From positions 1 through 64,000 of the forward strand of contig JALCCG010000085.1 of assembly GCA_023212695.1 (NCBI GenBank): a stretch of DNA of 64,000 bases. Reading direction: 5' to 3'. The position numbers were made by a program, and so were the translations under genes. Below the pieces are notes generated by a model, which ran no database searches, was not told the DNA's origin, and saw nothing but the letters and a program-made list of their open reading frames with translations. This document shows, piece by piece, positions 34,340 through 42,616 of the stretch. Within the stretch, counting starts at the first letter, position 1. The number at the start of each line of letters is the position of its first letter. This stretch comes from Sporisorium sorghi. Lineage: Eukaryota > Basidiomycota > Ustilaginomycetes > Ustilaginales > Ustilaginaceae.

Positions 34340-34608
34340 ATGTTGAGCTCCATTCTCTCGTTTTGTTCATTCGCATATCTTAAGGGTTTTATAAATCACT
34401 ATATATATCGGCTTCTCTCAATCAAGATATAACCAATCTCGAATGAATTGCTGATTAAACAAAATATTTCGTCGATAATGTTTAAAGTGTTTCAGATTTT
34501 ATAGATAAATATTTAAAAAATATTGACCGCTGGTATATTTATACATTAAATTACTTAGTATAAAGAAATTATTTAGAAAATACTGGATTTGGATCTGGGG
34601 GGGTCTCA

Positions 34609-36012
34609 TTGGAACCTACAGACAGAACGATTAGTTCAGAATTGTTACGATATTTAAGGCAAGAGAATGTAACTATCTCATTCTTTGCAGATAAATCGGG
34701 GATCAACTCGGGGACTCTTAGCAGAATCATAAATGGGCAACAATCTATTTCCGTATCAAGTCTTGATTTGATAACCAAGGCGATGAATCTTGAGGAAGGA
34801 TCTTTATATTCTTTATACGCTAATGAAACTTGTATGTTATCTTCTCTCGATTGGAGACGGCTTGGACCTTTCATCAAACGGTGTGCTGAACTCAGGAAAT
34901 TACAAATTATTGATCAAGTAGTTGGTTTGATGATGGATAGTCTCAGCTATGCAGCTGTGCTTTTTGAATGTGCGGAAAATTTATATATAGCAGGTTATAA
35001 AGATGCCGCAGTGATTATATACAAAAAAGTGGCTGAAAGTGAAAGATATCAGCATGCAGAGAGGTTAGCCTTATGCCAATACAGAATATTTACTTGCTCA
35101 CTAAATAAGAATCAAGAGCACAATTTGGAGTGTGCTTTACAACTTGAATCGTATGTATCACGTCTTGGTGAATCTGAGCAATTAGACGCATTAAAGGATC
35201 TCTCGAATATTTTTTTATCCTTACGAAAATGGACTAAAGCAAAATACTATGCACAATTGATGGGTCGCATCTCTAAAAATCTTTACGATCGAAAAATAAA
35301 TCGAAATAAACAGGGAAAAAAATCTGTAGTGCCGGCAAAACCACTGTTTGGTTATATTTTATATTCTAACTTGATGTTGGGTGCGATCGCTGCAGAAAAC
35401 GCAGCGTATGACCAAGCTCTATATTACGTTTCCTGTTATGAAGATCTTAACTGGGTTGTAGAAACAGATAATGAATCAGAGCAAACCAAGAAACAATTCC
35501 AAGAGTGGGCAATAGGTAACAAGTATCTCTACCGGTTAATGTCAGGGAGTACTGAGGTATTGGAAGAGTACGTAGATTATATTTCTGTTCGTAAAAACGA
35601 GGTGTTGATGGCCCTATTTAAGATTGTTCAAGCAGCAAATTTGTATCGATTTGATATCGATAAGTATCTCGAACGATTTAGGGGTTATATATCTGATCAA
35701 CTGGAAAGAAGCGAAACCGTGGGTAGCTATACGACTCATTTCTTTGATGATCGTTTTGCAAATTTTTTGACTGATGTAGGTTTATATTATTTGGGAAGAA
35801 ACAATATCCATAATGGCGTTCGATATATATTGGATAGTTTGGCAGTTTCATATAAAATCAATAATGCAGCGAATATAGTGAGGTGCTGCAGCACAATCGA
35901 GAAAATTCGATCTAAAATAGATCACTCAGATCTCCAAAAATACGCTGCGATTATGAAGGAGGTTTACGATCAAGATGAAGAGAAAAATGGTGTTGCTATC
36001 ATTAATTGCTAG
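34609..36012 (+). CDS. RRNPP-type peptide-sensing regulator (XRE HTH plus TPR-like repeats)
   Basis: 467 residues from a TTG with GGGGGGG five bases upstream. Residues 1-60 are a Cro/CI-type HTH (TISFFADKSGINSGTLSRII then NGQQSISVSSLDLITKAM). The rest is all-helical with TPR-like pairs (LFECAENLYIAGYKDAAVII, AERLALCQYRIFTCSLNKNQ, later FLTDVGLYYLGRNNIHNGVR). This is the build of PlcR/NprR/AimR-type receptors, which bind an imported short peptide and then change DNA binding. The next gene overlaps its 3' end by 38 bases and codes an exportable short peptide precursor, as in known receptor-peptide pairs. Length is nearer NprR than AimR. Confidence 0.82.
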   Translation: MEPTDRTISSELLRYLRQENVTISFFADKSGINSGTLSRIINGQQSISVSSLDLITKAMNLEEGSLYSLYANETCMLSSLDWRRLGPFIKRCAELRKLQIIDQVVGLMMDSLSYAAVLFECAENLYIAGYKDAAVIIYKKVAESERYQHAERLALCQYRIFTCSLNKNQEHNLECALQLESYVSRLGESEQLDALKDLSNIFLSLRKWTKAKYYAQLMGRISKNLYDRKINRNKQGKKSVVPAKPLFGYILYSNLMLGAIAAENAAYDQALYYVSCYEDLNWVVETDNESEQTKKQFQEWAIGNKYLYRLMSGSTEVLEEYVDYISVRKNEVLMALFKIVQAANLYRFDIDKYLERFRGYISDQLERSETVGSYTTHFFDDRFANFLTDVGLYYLGRNNIHNGVRYILDSLAVSYKINNAANIVRCCSTIEKIRSKIDHSDLQKYAAIMKEVYDQDEEKNGVAIINC

Positions 36013-36124
36013 TCTAGTGTTTCTGGTATTACCGAGCGGTATAAGTTCAGCGAATGAAGCAAGTTTGATTATAAAGAAACCTTATACCGCTGCAAGTCCT
36101 CAACATGGTGAAGGCGGATGGTGA
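35975..36124 (+). CDS. Putative signalling peptide (pheromone) precursor
   Basis: 49 residues, ATG 12 bases after AAGGAGG, in a different frame from the receptor it overlaps. It has a basic start (MKRK), a hydrophobic Sec signal (VLLSLIASLVFLVLPSG, cut near ISSA-NEA) and a short polar remainder, KKPYTAASPQHGEGGW, ending in Trp. This is the plan of Phr, PapR and AimP precursors, which are exported, cut and re-imported through Opp to bind the cognate receptor. The active piece is probably the last 5-10 residues. A terminator follows within 60 bases. Confidence 0.75.
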   Translation: MKRKMVLLSLIASLVFLVLPSGISSANEASLIIKKPYTAASPQHGEGGW

Positions 36125-36177
36125 ATAACATCCAATAGGGTGCAGTGTTTTTGCTTGTTGAAAAATAGTTTTCTGAT

Positions 36178-36216
36178 AAAAAGATGATTCCTGGTTACAG
36201 GAATCATCTTTTTTAT
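36178..36216 (+). terminator. Terminator of the receptor-peptide operon
   Basis: AAGATGATTCCTG, a four-base loop and CAGGAATCATCTT form a perfect 13-bp stem followed by TTTTAT. Confidence 0.9.
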
Positions 36217-36305
36217 GCAAAAACAATTTTATAGATGTACGGTTAAACGAGGATGTTAATGGAAAAGTATAACAAGGAATCGTTATAACATAAGGAGGAA
36301 AGTAA

Positions 36306-36344
36306 ATGATTAAAGTTACCTTAGATATACTCTGGGAGACCTAA
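36306..36344 (+). pseudogene. Short peptide frame, perhaps frameshifted
   Basis: ATAAGGAGG lies six to seven bases before an ATG that codes only 12 residues (IKVTLDILWET). One base further in frame +1 the reading goes on as RPNPDTQFCGYMLAPKSM then KVN and a stop at about 36402, so a single-base indel may have split a peptide of some 30 residues. It could also be a true short peptide. Confidence 0.3.
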
Positions 36345-36429
36345 CCCTGACACTCAATTTTGTGGATATATGTTGGCACCTAAAAGCATGAAAGTTAATT
36401 AAGGCTATCTTATCACAACACTATATTAG

Positions 36430-36475
36430 AACAGAGCCGGTAAATCGCAAGAACGATTTACCGGCTCTGTTTTTG
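36430..36475. terminator. Strong bidirectional terminator
   Basis: ACAGAGCCGGTAAATCG and CGATTTACCGGCTCTGT are perfect 17-bp inverted repeats around CAAGAA, followed by TTTTT on the plus strand. It is directly after the stop of the gene at 36476 on the minus strand. Confidence 0.9.
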
Positions 36476-38494
36476 CTACTGTTTTCTTCCTCCCTCACGG
36501 ATAATATCCCGATTACTCCATAAGAGATTTCTTAAGTTAGATTTAGATCCCTCTATCGTAAAATGAGGGATATTGTGTTCTTTAGCAATCTCTACTCCGG
36601 AAATTGTAGCTCCATGTGATGTTGCTGTCAGAAGCTTAAATAGTGCATTGGATTTTCGCAACTCAGCGAATATTCGTTCAGGGTGTTCCCCGTTCTCATG
36701 CACAAATTCAGCGCCGGTCTCTTTTACAACTGATTCAAACCACTTTGCTTGTCCACCAATAACAGCAATTTTACAACCTTGGAGAAAAGGAGCAATATTT
36801 TTTGGGGGCTTTTTGATTTTTTCATCAGTCTTCTTCGGATGGAAAACATCATCTTCTGATTTCATATCTTCATGGTTCTTATAGATTTTAGAGATTCTTG
36901 CATACTCTCCTCTTTCTAAAGAAACGTTAAAGAGACATGGAACCCCGTTTGTAGGGTTGTGAAAAGCAACATCCCGTTCGTGTATAAGATACCTATTATT
37001 GTTGTCATGAATATCCACACAGTAATATTTGAAGTGCTCACCTAGCTCTATATAGCCTAAATACTGAACTATAGGTGCATAAGTATCGTCTCCTTGAAAG
37101 AGGAGCTGAATATACTGATAGGCTGAGCCATCTCCTCGTTGTCGTTTGGTACATTCTACCTCTGCTTCGTGTTCCAACCCAACAGCATTAACTATGGATT
37201 CAGTTATGACACTTTGCTGCCCATCGTCAAATATAATGTAGCCACCGTGTTCTCTTCGATAAAATGTTCCACTTCTTTTGAGTTCATTAGATGATAATGT
37301 ATCGGTTACTGAAGCATCTTCTGTCTCGATGTTTGTCGCAACCGCTACTTCTGATACTGACTTATTTATTTGCGAGTGCTCATTACTTGAAGTTGCAATG
37401 TCAGATTCTTGGTGATTTTCTGATTGCACAATAAAATATGATTCAATTTGAGAAGCCAGATTTAACATCTGAGTGATTTCATATCGTAAGTTTTGTTTCT
37501 CGGTTAAATCAATGGTTCTTAAATTTATTAGATTAAGTTTTTTTAGTGCATCCTTATGAATAATTTCAATTAATCCTTCTGCTTTAAAGGATGGAGAGGA
37601 GTCATTATTTTTATATACTTCAACTTGTTCTAGTAATCGAGATTTTTCCGCTTCGTTAATTTGTTTTAATGTTAACTCTTGTTCTTCGTATTCAGATATT
37701 CTTGAATTTAATTGTGTTATTTCCCTAACTAAATACTTATTTTCATATTCTAATTGAGATACTTCCTTGCTTAATTGTGTGTTTTGATTTTGTACATCTA
37801 ACAAGTCTTTTTCTGTTGATATCAGTTTTTTAGATAAGTCATTATTCGCTTTAATTAATTGGTCCATAGCTTTATTTATTTCTTTTATTTCTTTATTAAG
37901 CCTGGTTATTGTTTTTTCATTTTCTTGTCTGAGTTGACGTTCTTGTTTAATAATCAGGGTTTCTTTTGAAACTTTTGTTTCTTTCTGATCTATAGGCGGC
38001 TTTAAAATTGAAGTATCTTGTGATTGTTTCATACCATTAGCACTTTGTATAAGTTCCTCTAACCTCTTGTCAATAGCATCTGACCTTCGAGGAAACATGC
38101 GAAGCGCCCAAAAGTAATGCCATTGGCCAAATTTGTTTATTATTTCATTTTCTTTCGAAAGGAAATCAGAATCTGTTAAATCGGGATTCTCACCTGTATA
38201 AATATCTATCAGAGTATAAGTGATTGCCTTCAGCACGCTGATTTTCCCGGATGTAGTGTTAACTTTAAGTTTAATTATTTGTAGAAGTCCATCAATTTCT
38301 GCTGTTTTTTGAGTTCTTACATTCATTAATTTTTGAAATTTCCGAATTTCAGATGGATTCATCTCTTGAAGTAAGAGGGTTAAGTATTCAATTGGAAAGG
38401 TCTCATTCAGTAACTTTAGCAACACATACTCGTACTCTTTCTTTGCTGCTGGATCCAGCTGATCAAGCAGTTGGTCTAATTTTTTTTCCTTCAA
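36476..38494 (-). CDS. Long coiled-coil protein with C-terminal DUF2325 domain
   Basis: 672 residues from a TTG at 38494 with GGAGGAG five bases upstream; longer frames lack a site. A helical N-terminal domain (residues 1-165), then a coiled coil (about 180-310, with QERQLRQENEKTITRLNKEI and similar heptads), a beta-rich middle (about 420-560: GTFYRREHGGYIIFDDGQQS, then HFKYYCVDIHDNNNRYLI), and a C-terminal DUF2325 domain. The last begins CKIAVIGGQAKWFESVVKET and has TATSHGATISGVEIAKEHNI near its end. DUF2325 is a small Rossmann-like domain of unknown role. The arrangement suggests a scaffold or sensor. It is monocistronic with a strong terminator. Confidence 0.75.
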   Translation of the reverse strand: MKEKKLDQLLDQLDPAAKKEYEYVLLKLLNETFPIEYLTLLLQEMNPSEIRKFQKLMNVRTQKTAEIDGLLQIIKLKVNTTSGKISVLKAITYTLIDIYTGENPDLTDSDFLSKENEIINKFGQWHYFWALRMFPRRSDAIDKRLEELIQSANGMKQSQDTSILKPPIDQKETKVSKETLIIKQERQLRQENEKTITRLNKEIKEINKAMDQLIKANNDLSKKLISTEKDLLDVQNQNTQLSKEVSQLEYENKYLVREITQLNSRISEYEEQELTLKQINEAEKSRLLEQVEVYKNNDSSPSFKAEGLIEIIHKDALKKLNLINLRTIDLTEKQNLRYEITQMLNLASQIESYFIVQSENHQESDIATSSNEHSQINKSVSEVAVATNIETEDASVTDTLSSNELKRSGTFYRREHGGYIIFDDGQQSVITESIVNAVGLEHEAEVECTKRQRGDGSAYQYIQLLFQGDDTYAPIVQYLGYIELGEHFKYYCVDIHDNNNRYLIHERDVAFHNPTNGVPCLFNVSLERGEYARISKIYKNHEDMKSEDDVFHPKKTDEKIKKPPKNIAPFLQGCKIAVIGGQAKWFESVVKETGAEFVHENGEHPERIFAELRKSNALFKLLTATSHGATISGVEIAKEHNIPHFTIEGSKSNLRNLLWSNRDIIREGGRKQ

Positions 38495-38823
38495 TATTAC
38501 TCCTCCAGCCATTACTATGAGATAATAAAGCCCCCAAAGATTATGTAATTTACTCTTTGAGGGCAAAATCTACATATGTTTTTTTAGATTATACAATTCA
38601 TTTGTATCGCTAACAATAGCCGATGTATCGACAAAGAGACTGCAACAATGAAGGCAGTCTCTTTGTCCAGCAGTTTTATACCCATTTAACGGTTTCACGT
38701 TATTAGTATATTCAAAGAGCCTGTTATTATTCATCATTACCATATTGGTTTAGTAAACATGAATATCTGTTCCCCCATGCGTTACTCATTTATCATCTTC
38801 CCACCCCTATTAAAAGCTGATTT
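38495..38823. other. Gene-free stretch with one hairpin
   Basis: ACAAAGAGACTGC and GCAGTCTCTTTGT (38631-38665) form a perfect hairpin that probably ends transcription. Otherwise AT-rich with no gene seen. Confidence 0.5.
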
Positions 38824-39210
38824 TTATGATGTTCGAGTTTTCATCCCATATGTAAGAAACACTATACCGAGCGATCCAAAGCTTGCATAGTTAGTTACTT
38901 TAGTAATCAGCAGTTCGTCAGTCTCCTTCATAAAGAACAATATAAAATAAACTGACCCAGTTATTGCAATCAATAAAAAGAAATACTCCGCACCATGAGC
39001 CAGGCGTTTACTGAACTTATACTTACTTTTCCTCTCAACTACGTCATAGGATGCTTTAGATAAATCGTAGCCTGTTACCAGGAGTGCAACTACACTTACA
39101 TATCCCGAAAAAGTCGGTGGTATTTTGATGTCAGTAAAAAGAGCTAGAGCTGCAATAATGACATAAACCACTGCAAGACTATAAAAGACGATAGCTACCT
39201 TAAGTTTCAT
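38824..39210 (-). CDS. Integral membrane protein, four helices
   Basis: 128 residues with hydrophobic segments at about 5-25 (IVFYSLAVVYVIIAALALF), 34-50, 72-93 (EYFFLLIAITGSVYFILFF) and 103-123 (YASFGSLGIVFLTYG). Unknown. It ends an apparent pair with the exported protein at 39257 (46 bases apart). Confidence 0.6.
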   Translation of the reverse strand: MKLKVAIVFYSLAVVYVIIAALALFTDIKIPPTFSGYVSVVALLVTGYDLSKASYDVVERKSKYKFSKRLAHGAEYFFLLIAITGSVYFILFFMKETDELLITKVTNYASFGSLGIVFLTYGMKTRTS

Positions 39211-39256
39211 TCAAATTCTCTCTCTTTCAATAGAATATAAAAAGATTATGAAAGGC

Positions 39257-39733
39257 TCATTTTACAATGTTTAATTCATATTCTTCAGTCGCATTTCCTG
39301 TAGTTACCATAAGTTTGTTTTTGTTTTCTTGTATTGATCCGGTCAAATCAACAACAAAGTGCTTTTTAATATAGTTTTTGGAGTAGAAATTTGCTGCCTC
39401 TTTTTCAGGTTGGCCATTATAAATTACTTTGCCGTTCAGAATAATAACAAGTGGATCAGAACTATTTACATATCTACCGTAGAGAAACAGATCTACTTTG
39501 TGGCCGCTATATTTAGCAAGGTCAATATCCACTTTGTATTGATCATCTAAAGAGATCTCTTCCTCATATCCTCCACCAATCTCATTAAGCATTACTCCTA
39601 AGTACACCCCATAAAAATTAGTGTATGGATCACCAAACGCATTCTCCAGCTTGTATCGCAGATTATTTGGAACTTGTAGTATAATTGCGACAATTAAAAC
39701 CGCAATTATTCCTCCTATTATTTTCTTTTTCAT
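39257..39733 (-). CDS. Membrane-anchored extracytoplasmic protein
   Basis: 158 residues. One N-terminal helix or signal (KKKIIGGIIAVLIVAIILQV), then a beta-rich outer domain (YKVDIDLAKYSGHKVDLFLY, ending NATEEYELNIVK). AAGGAG lies six bases before the ATG. No family recognised. Confidence 0.65.
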   Translation of the reverse strand: MKKKIIGGIIAVLIVAIILQVPNNLRYKLENAFGDPYTNFYGVYLGVMLNEIGGGYEEEISLDDQYKVDIDLAKYSGHKVDLFLYGRYVNSSDPLVIILNGKVIYNGQPEKEAANFYSKNYIKKHFVVDLTGSIQENKNKLMVTTGNATEEYELNIVK

Positions 39734-40044
39734 TTGTTCTCCTTTATGTTTTATTTGCTTTTCACAAGATCCACGATAAATGCAGGTTTATCTTTCATTA
39801 GCGGCTCCAATTCACTTATTGTTGAAACACGCCTTTGAAATTGCAGTAATGAAATTGGGTTTAGTCTTATTTTACCATTTTGACTCGACATCTTGTCTCA
39901 ATTTTAAAGATATTTTTTATCAAGGATGCTGATTGAAACAAAGGACCCGCTACAATTATGTAGCGGGTCACTTTACTTTAATTGAGTTTTTGGTTATTTA
40001 AAAAATGCTGTGCGAAGTTAATAATCAAAAGCTCTACATTTAAT
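39734..40044. other. Gene-free stretch with terminator 39944-39969
   Basis: GACCCGCTACA (39944-39954) and TGTAGCGGGTC (39959-39969) form a perfect stem followed by ACTTTACTTTAATT. A scrap of coding-like sequence near 39750-39890 has no start. No gene. Confidence 0.55.
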
Positions 40045-40728
40045 CTATTTAGAATTTAATGGTATCTCCTCTATCAGAGAAGGACTGGTATTCTTCACAT
40101 TTCCCACATCTTTAGAAACAGGATACTTTATCATTCGGTCAGCAGGATATGGTTTCAAGAAACTTATAACCTTATTGGTCTCCTGGATATTTGGATTTAT
40201 CCATTCATCTGCTGCTCTACCTGTTAATATTACAGGCATACGATCATGAACATCCGTAACAAGTTCATTTGGTGTGGTAGTTATGATAGTACAGCTATGA
40301 ATTTCATTACCTTTTGGATCCTTCCAGGTATCATGTAGACCAGCAAAAGCAAAGGGGGCTTTCGTATTCAATTGAAATCTAAATGGCTGCTTTCCTTCTT
40401 TTTCATGACGCCATTCATAAAATCCGTTACTAACAATAAGGACCCTGTTTTGTTTTAATAAGTGCCTGTAGGCAGGCTTTTTTTCTATACCTTCAGATCG
40501 AGCATTAATGGTTTTGTACGCTATCTTGGGATCCTTGCTCCAGAATGGTATGAGTCCCCACTTTAGTCCGATTAATATCCTTCCTTCTCCTGATTGTTGC
40601 AAGATACAGGGTATCATTTGTGTCGGAGCAACATTGTAGCGTTTCGAATAGTCATAGTTGACCTCATCTATTCTAAATGTATCTTGAATTTCTTCCAGGT
40701 CTGACGTAATAGTAAAGCGACCACACAC
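40045..40728 (-). CDS. SRAP-domain abasic-site processing protein (YedK/HMCES family)
   Basis: 227 residues. The GTG at 40728 is chosen because it makes Cys the second residue (start M-C-G-R-F), which the family needs: after Met is removed, the N-terminal Cys links covalently to abasic sites in single-stranded DNA. The TTG nine bases upstream would bury it, and AAAGGAG lies nine bases before the GTG. The other signature residues are present: Asn in TINARSEG, Glu in SNGFYEWRHEK and His in DVHDRMPVIL. It protects stalled forks from abasic damage, in keeping with the SOS genes in this window. Confidence 0.92.
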   Translation of the reverse strand: MCGRFTITSDLEEIQDTFRIDEVNYDYSKRYNVAPTQMIPCILQQSGEGRILIGLKWGLIPFWSKDPKIAYKTINARSEGIEKKPAYRHLLKQNRVLIVSNGFYEWRHEKEGKQPFRFQLNTKAPFAFAGLHDTWKDPKGNEIHSCTIITTTPNELVTDVHDRMPVILTGRAADEWINPNIQETNKVISFLKPYPADRMIKYPVSKDVGNVKNTSPSLIEEIPLNSK

Positions 40729-40814
40729 TTTAATCAACTCCTTTTAAAGTTAATACTCTCCTTAAGAGAATTACCTACTTCGAATAATATTAAACTCAAA
40801 TATTATAAGGGAAA

Positions 40815-40848
40815 ACCCACACTTCTTATCAGTGTGGGTAATTTTTTG
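40815..40848. terminator. Rho-independent terminator
   Basis: ACCCACACT and AGTGTGGGT form a 9-bp stem, with TTTTTT on the plus side and a TTTT run on the minus side after the gene at 40849. Confidence 0.75.
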
Positions 40849-41319
40849 CTAACCTCTGTTGTATGCTTGTTTAACAAATTTGGAAACATATTGCTCCATT
40901 TTGTTCCATTTCCTTATTAAAATATATACAAATGCTGCAGTAATCATACTACCAAGACCAATAGATACAAATAAACTGATTTGACCAAGGAGTACTATAG
41001 AGACGAACCAAATTGCTGCTAGTACCAAGTAGGACAGGCTAAACAAGATTAGTTTTTGAGTGAAATATACTATTAATGGTTCTTGTTTGTTGTGTTTAAT
41101 CTGGTTAATAAAGCTGAGGAGAATAATTGCAAGAACTGTAATCAGCGAAATCATAGCTGTTGGAGATGCTACCATAGCTTGCCACCCTTTCCACTTGTAT
41201 AAATATACAAATATTATAACACAACAGATTTTATGGGTGTCTTGTTCAACGTAAATAATCGCATCATTAACAAAAAGAAGCTCGATTAAATCATCGGGTT
41301 CTTTCCGCGTTATCTCCAT
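40849..41319 (-). CDS. Membrane protein, unknown
   Basis: 156 residues in the longest frame, with three to four hydrophobic segments (about 52-68, 86-113, 118-135). An inner ATG at 41175 has AAAGGGTGG upstream and would give a 108-residue membrane protein; the upstream 48 codons (TRKEPDDLIELLFVNDAIIY) also look coding, so I keep the longer form with doubt. Unknown function. The ParB-like gene ends 19 bases upstream. Confidence 0.5.
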   Translation of the reverse strand: MEITRKEPDDLIELLFVNDAIIYVEQDTHKICCVIIFVYLYKWKGWQAMVASPTAMISLITVLAIILLSFINQIKHNKQEPLIVYFTQKLILFSLSYLVLAAIWFVSIVLLGQISLFVSIGLGSMITAAFVYILIRKWNKMEQYVSKFVKQAYNRG

Positions 41320-41337
41320 TAGGGGTAACAGCCCTAA

Positions 41338-41868
41338 CTACCGGACATTAACTTTTTTTAGGTATTCATGGTAAAGCTCATTTAAATAGGTTGTATACTT
41401 TAAATCAACTTCAGATATTATATTTAGATTTTTTAATCGTTTTCTTTCGTTAGTTTCTACTTGATTTTTTCTATACAACTTACATATGATTTCTTCATAA
41501 GCCATTATCTCAGCTAATTGGTTATCATTTAATTCATTTTTTGCTACAAAAGCGGTAACTTGGGCTTGAATGTTATTAATACCAAATTCATTGCATAAAA
41601 ACGATCGGTGATTACCCCCTGCATTAACAACATAGGATTGATCAGGAAGTCTAATCAGACTTATGCCGTGCGGTTCAATATCCTGCCATCCATTCTCTGC
41701 AATCTTTCTTCGCAATGTACTTAGCTTTTCCTCATCTAGCTTCCTAGATAATCCGATAATATCCAATGGATTGACTATTTGGATGCCTAACTCGATTGAG
41801 ATGAAATCGTGGCTGTTGTAAGAAATTTGTTTTAATATAGTGTCCGTCATTCCCCATATTTTCTTCAT
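41338..41868 (-). CDS. ParB/Srx-like domain protein
   Basis: 176 residues from the ATG at 41868 (CGAGG upstream), not the frame from 41934 that overlaps the previous gene. Residues 25-110 resemble the ParB N-terminal/sulfiredoxin-like fold: a strand-loop NPLDIIGLSRKLDEEKL, a helix TLRRKIAENGWQD, then SYVVNAGGNHRSFLCNEFGI, where ParB proteins have the G-x-H-R box. This fold can bind CTP/ATP or act as a kinase or nuclease. The C-terminus is a basic helical tail. It lies 43 bases after the ART-like gene and is probably its partner. Confidence 0.6.
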   Translation of the reverse strand: MKKIWGMTDTILKQISYNSHDFISIELGIQIVNPLDIIGLSRKLDEEKLSTLRRKIAENGWQDIEPHGISLIRLPDQSYVVNAGGNHRSFLCNEFGINNIQAQVTAFVAKNELNDNQLAEIMAYEEIICKLYRKNQVETNERKRLKNLNIISEVDLKYTTYLNELYHEYLKKVNVR

Positions 41869-41911
41869 ACACTTATTACCTCGATCTTCATTAAATTGAT
41901 TTACTAAGGAA

Positions 41912-42472
41912 TTAAATGACAGTCCAATCAACAAGTCTCAATAATCGATCGATTTGTTCCGGAGTACTACTATCACGCTGTTGCATTAAAATGCTGGAGG
42001 CATATTCGATATCTTGTAGCTGTTTATCATGTGTTCCCAATGAATAGACATAGTTATCAGTAGGAAGCGTCAAGTATCTCTTGACATCTACGCCTATTAT
42101 AAGGTCCCGCTTTACTCTGACTGAATGTAAAATTTCAAGACTGTCGTTCCATAAAAAAGGTGACCGAGCTTGAATCAGTTCCCTAGTACGTGGCCAAATG
42201 CTCATAACCCCAATTTCATCTTCATCCACTAGAAGTTCCTCTTCACTAACTTCTACTTCAAAAATGTAAATTTGATCATTAGAATCTATGGGGATTACCC
42301 TGGCACCATAGAAAATACTAAGAGGGAAACTGTCAGTTAAATAAACAAAGCCCTCGGTTGTAGGATAAGTAGATGATGTATCGAAGTTCCTTATTACCCC
42401 CGTTGATTTTACTACACCAGCAGATAAAATCTCCTTTGCACGGGTTTCATATGTAGCATGGTATAATATCAT
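41912..42472 (-). CDS. ADP-ribosyltransferase-fold-like protein
   Basis: 186 residues. The start ILYHATYETRAKEILSAGV, with a Tyr-His-x-Thr near the N-terminus, then TTEGFVYLTDSFPLSIFYG, has the order of ADP-ribosyltransferase (ART)/KptA-type folds: H-[GA]-T/S, then strand-Y-L-T, then helix with a Tyr. Other conserved residues are not certain. Such folds occur in DarT-like toxins, in RNA 2'-phosphotransferases and in defence proteins. It is followed by a ParB-like gene. An intact toxin-antidote or effector-sensor pair is possible but not shown. Confidence 0.5.
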   Translation of the reverse strand: MILYHATYETRAKEILSAGVVKSTGVIRNFDTSSTYPTTEGFVYLTDSFPLSIFYGARVIPIDSNDQIYIFEVEVSEEELLVDEDEIGVMSIWPRTRELIQARSPFLWNDSLEILHSVRVKRDLIIGVDVKRYLTLPTDNYVYSLGTHDKQLQDIEYASSILMQQRDSSTPEQIDRLLRLVDWTVI

Positions 42473-42570
42473 GGTTTTAATCTCCTTTATTTTTATTACT
42501 ATTATCGGATCATGAGATTCGTTGAATTATAGAGATATGATTTAACCAGTATATTGTAACGGGGAAAGAA

Positions 42571-42609
42571 AAACGAGCAGTCATCCAATTAAGGAAGATG
42601 CTCGTTTTC
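42571..42609 (-). terminator. Terminator of the methylase gene
   Basis: AAAACGAGCA (42571-42580) and TGCTCGTTTT (42600-42609), perfect arms, seven bases after the methylase stop. Confidence 0.8.
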
Positions 42610-42616
42610 ACACGAA

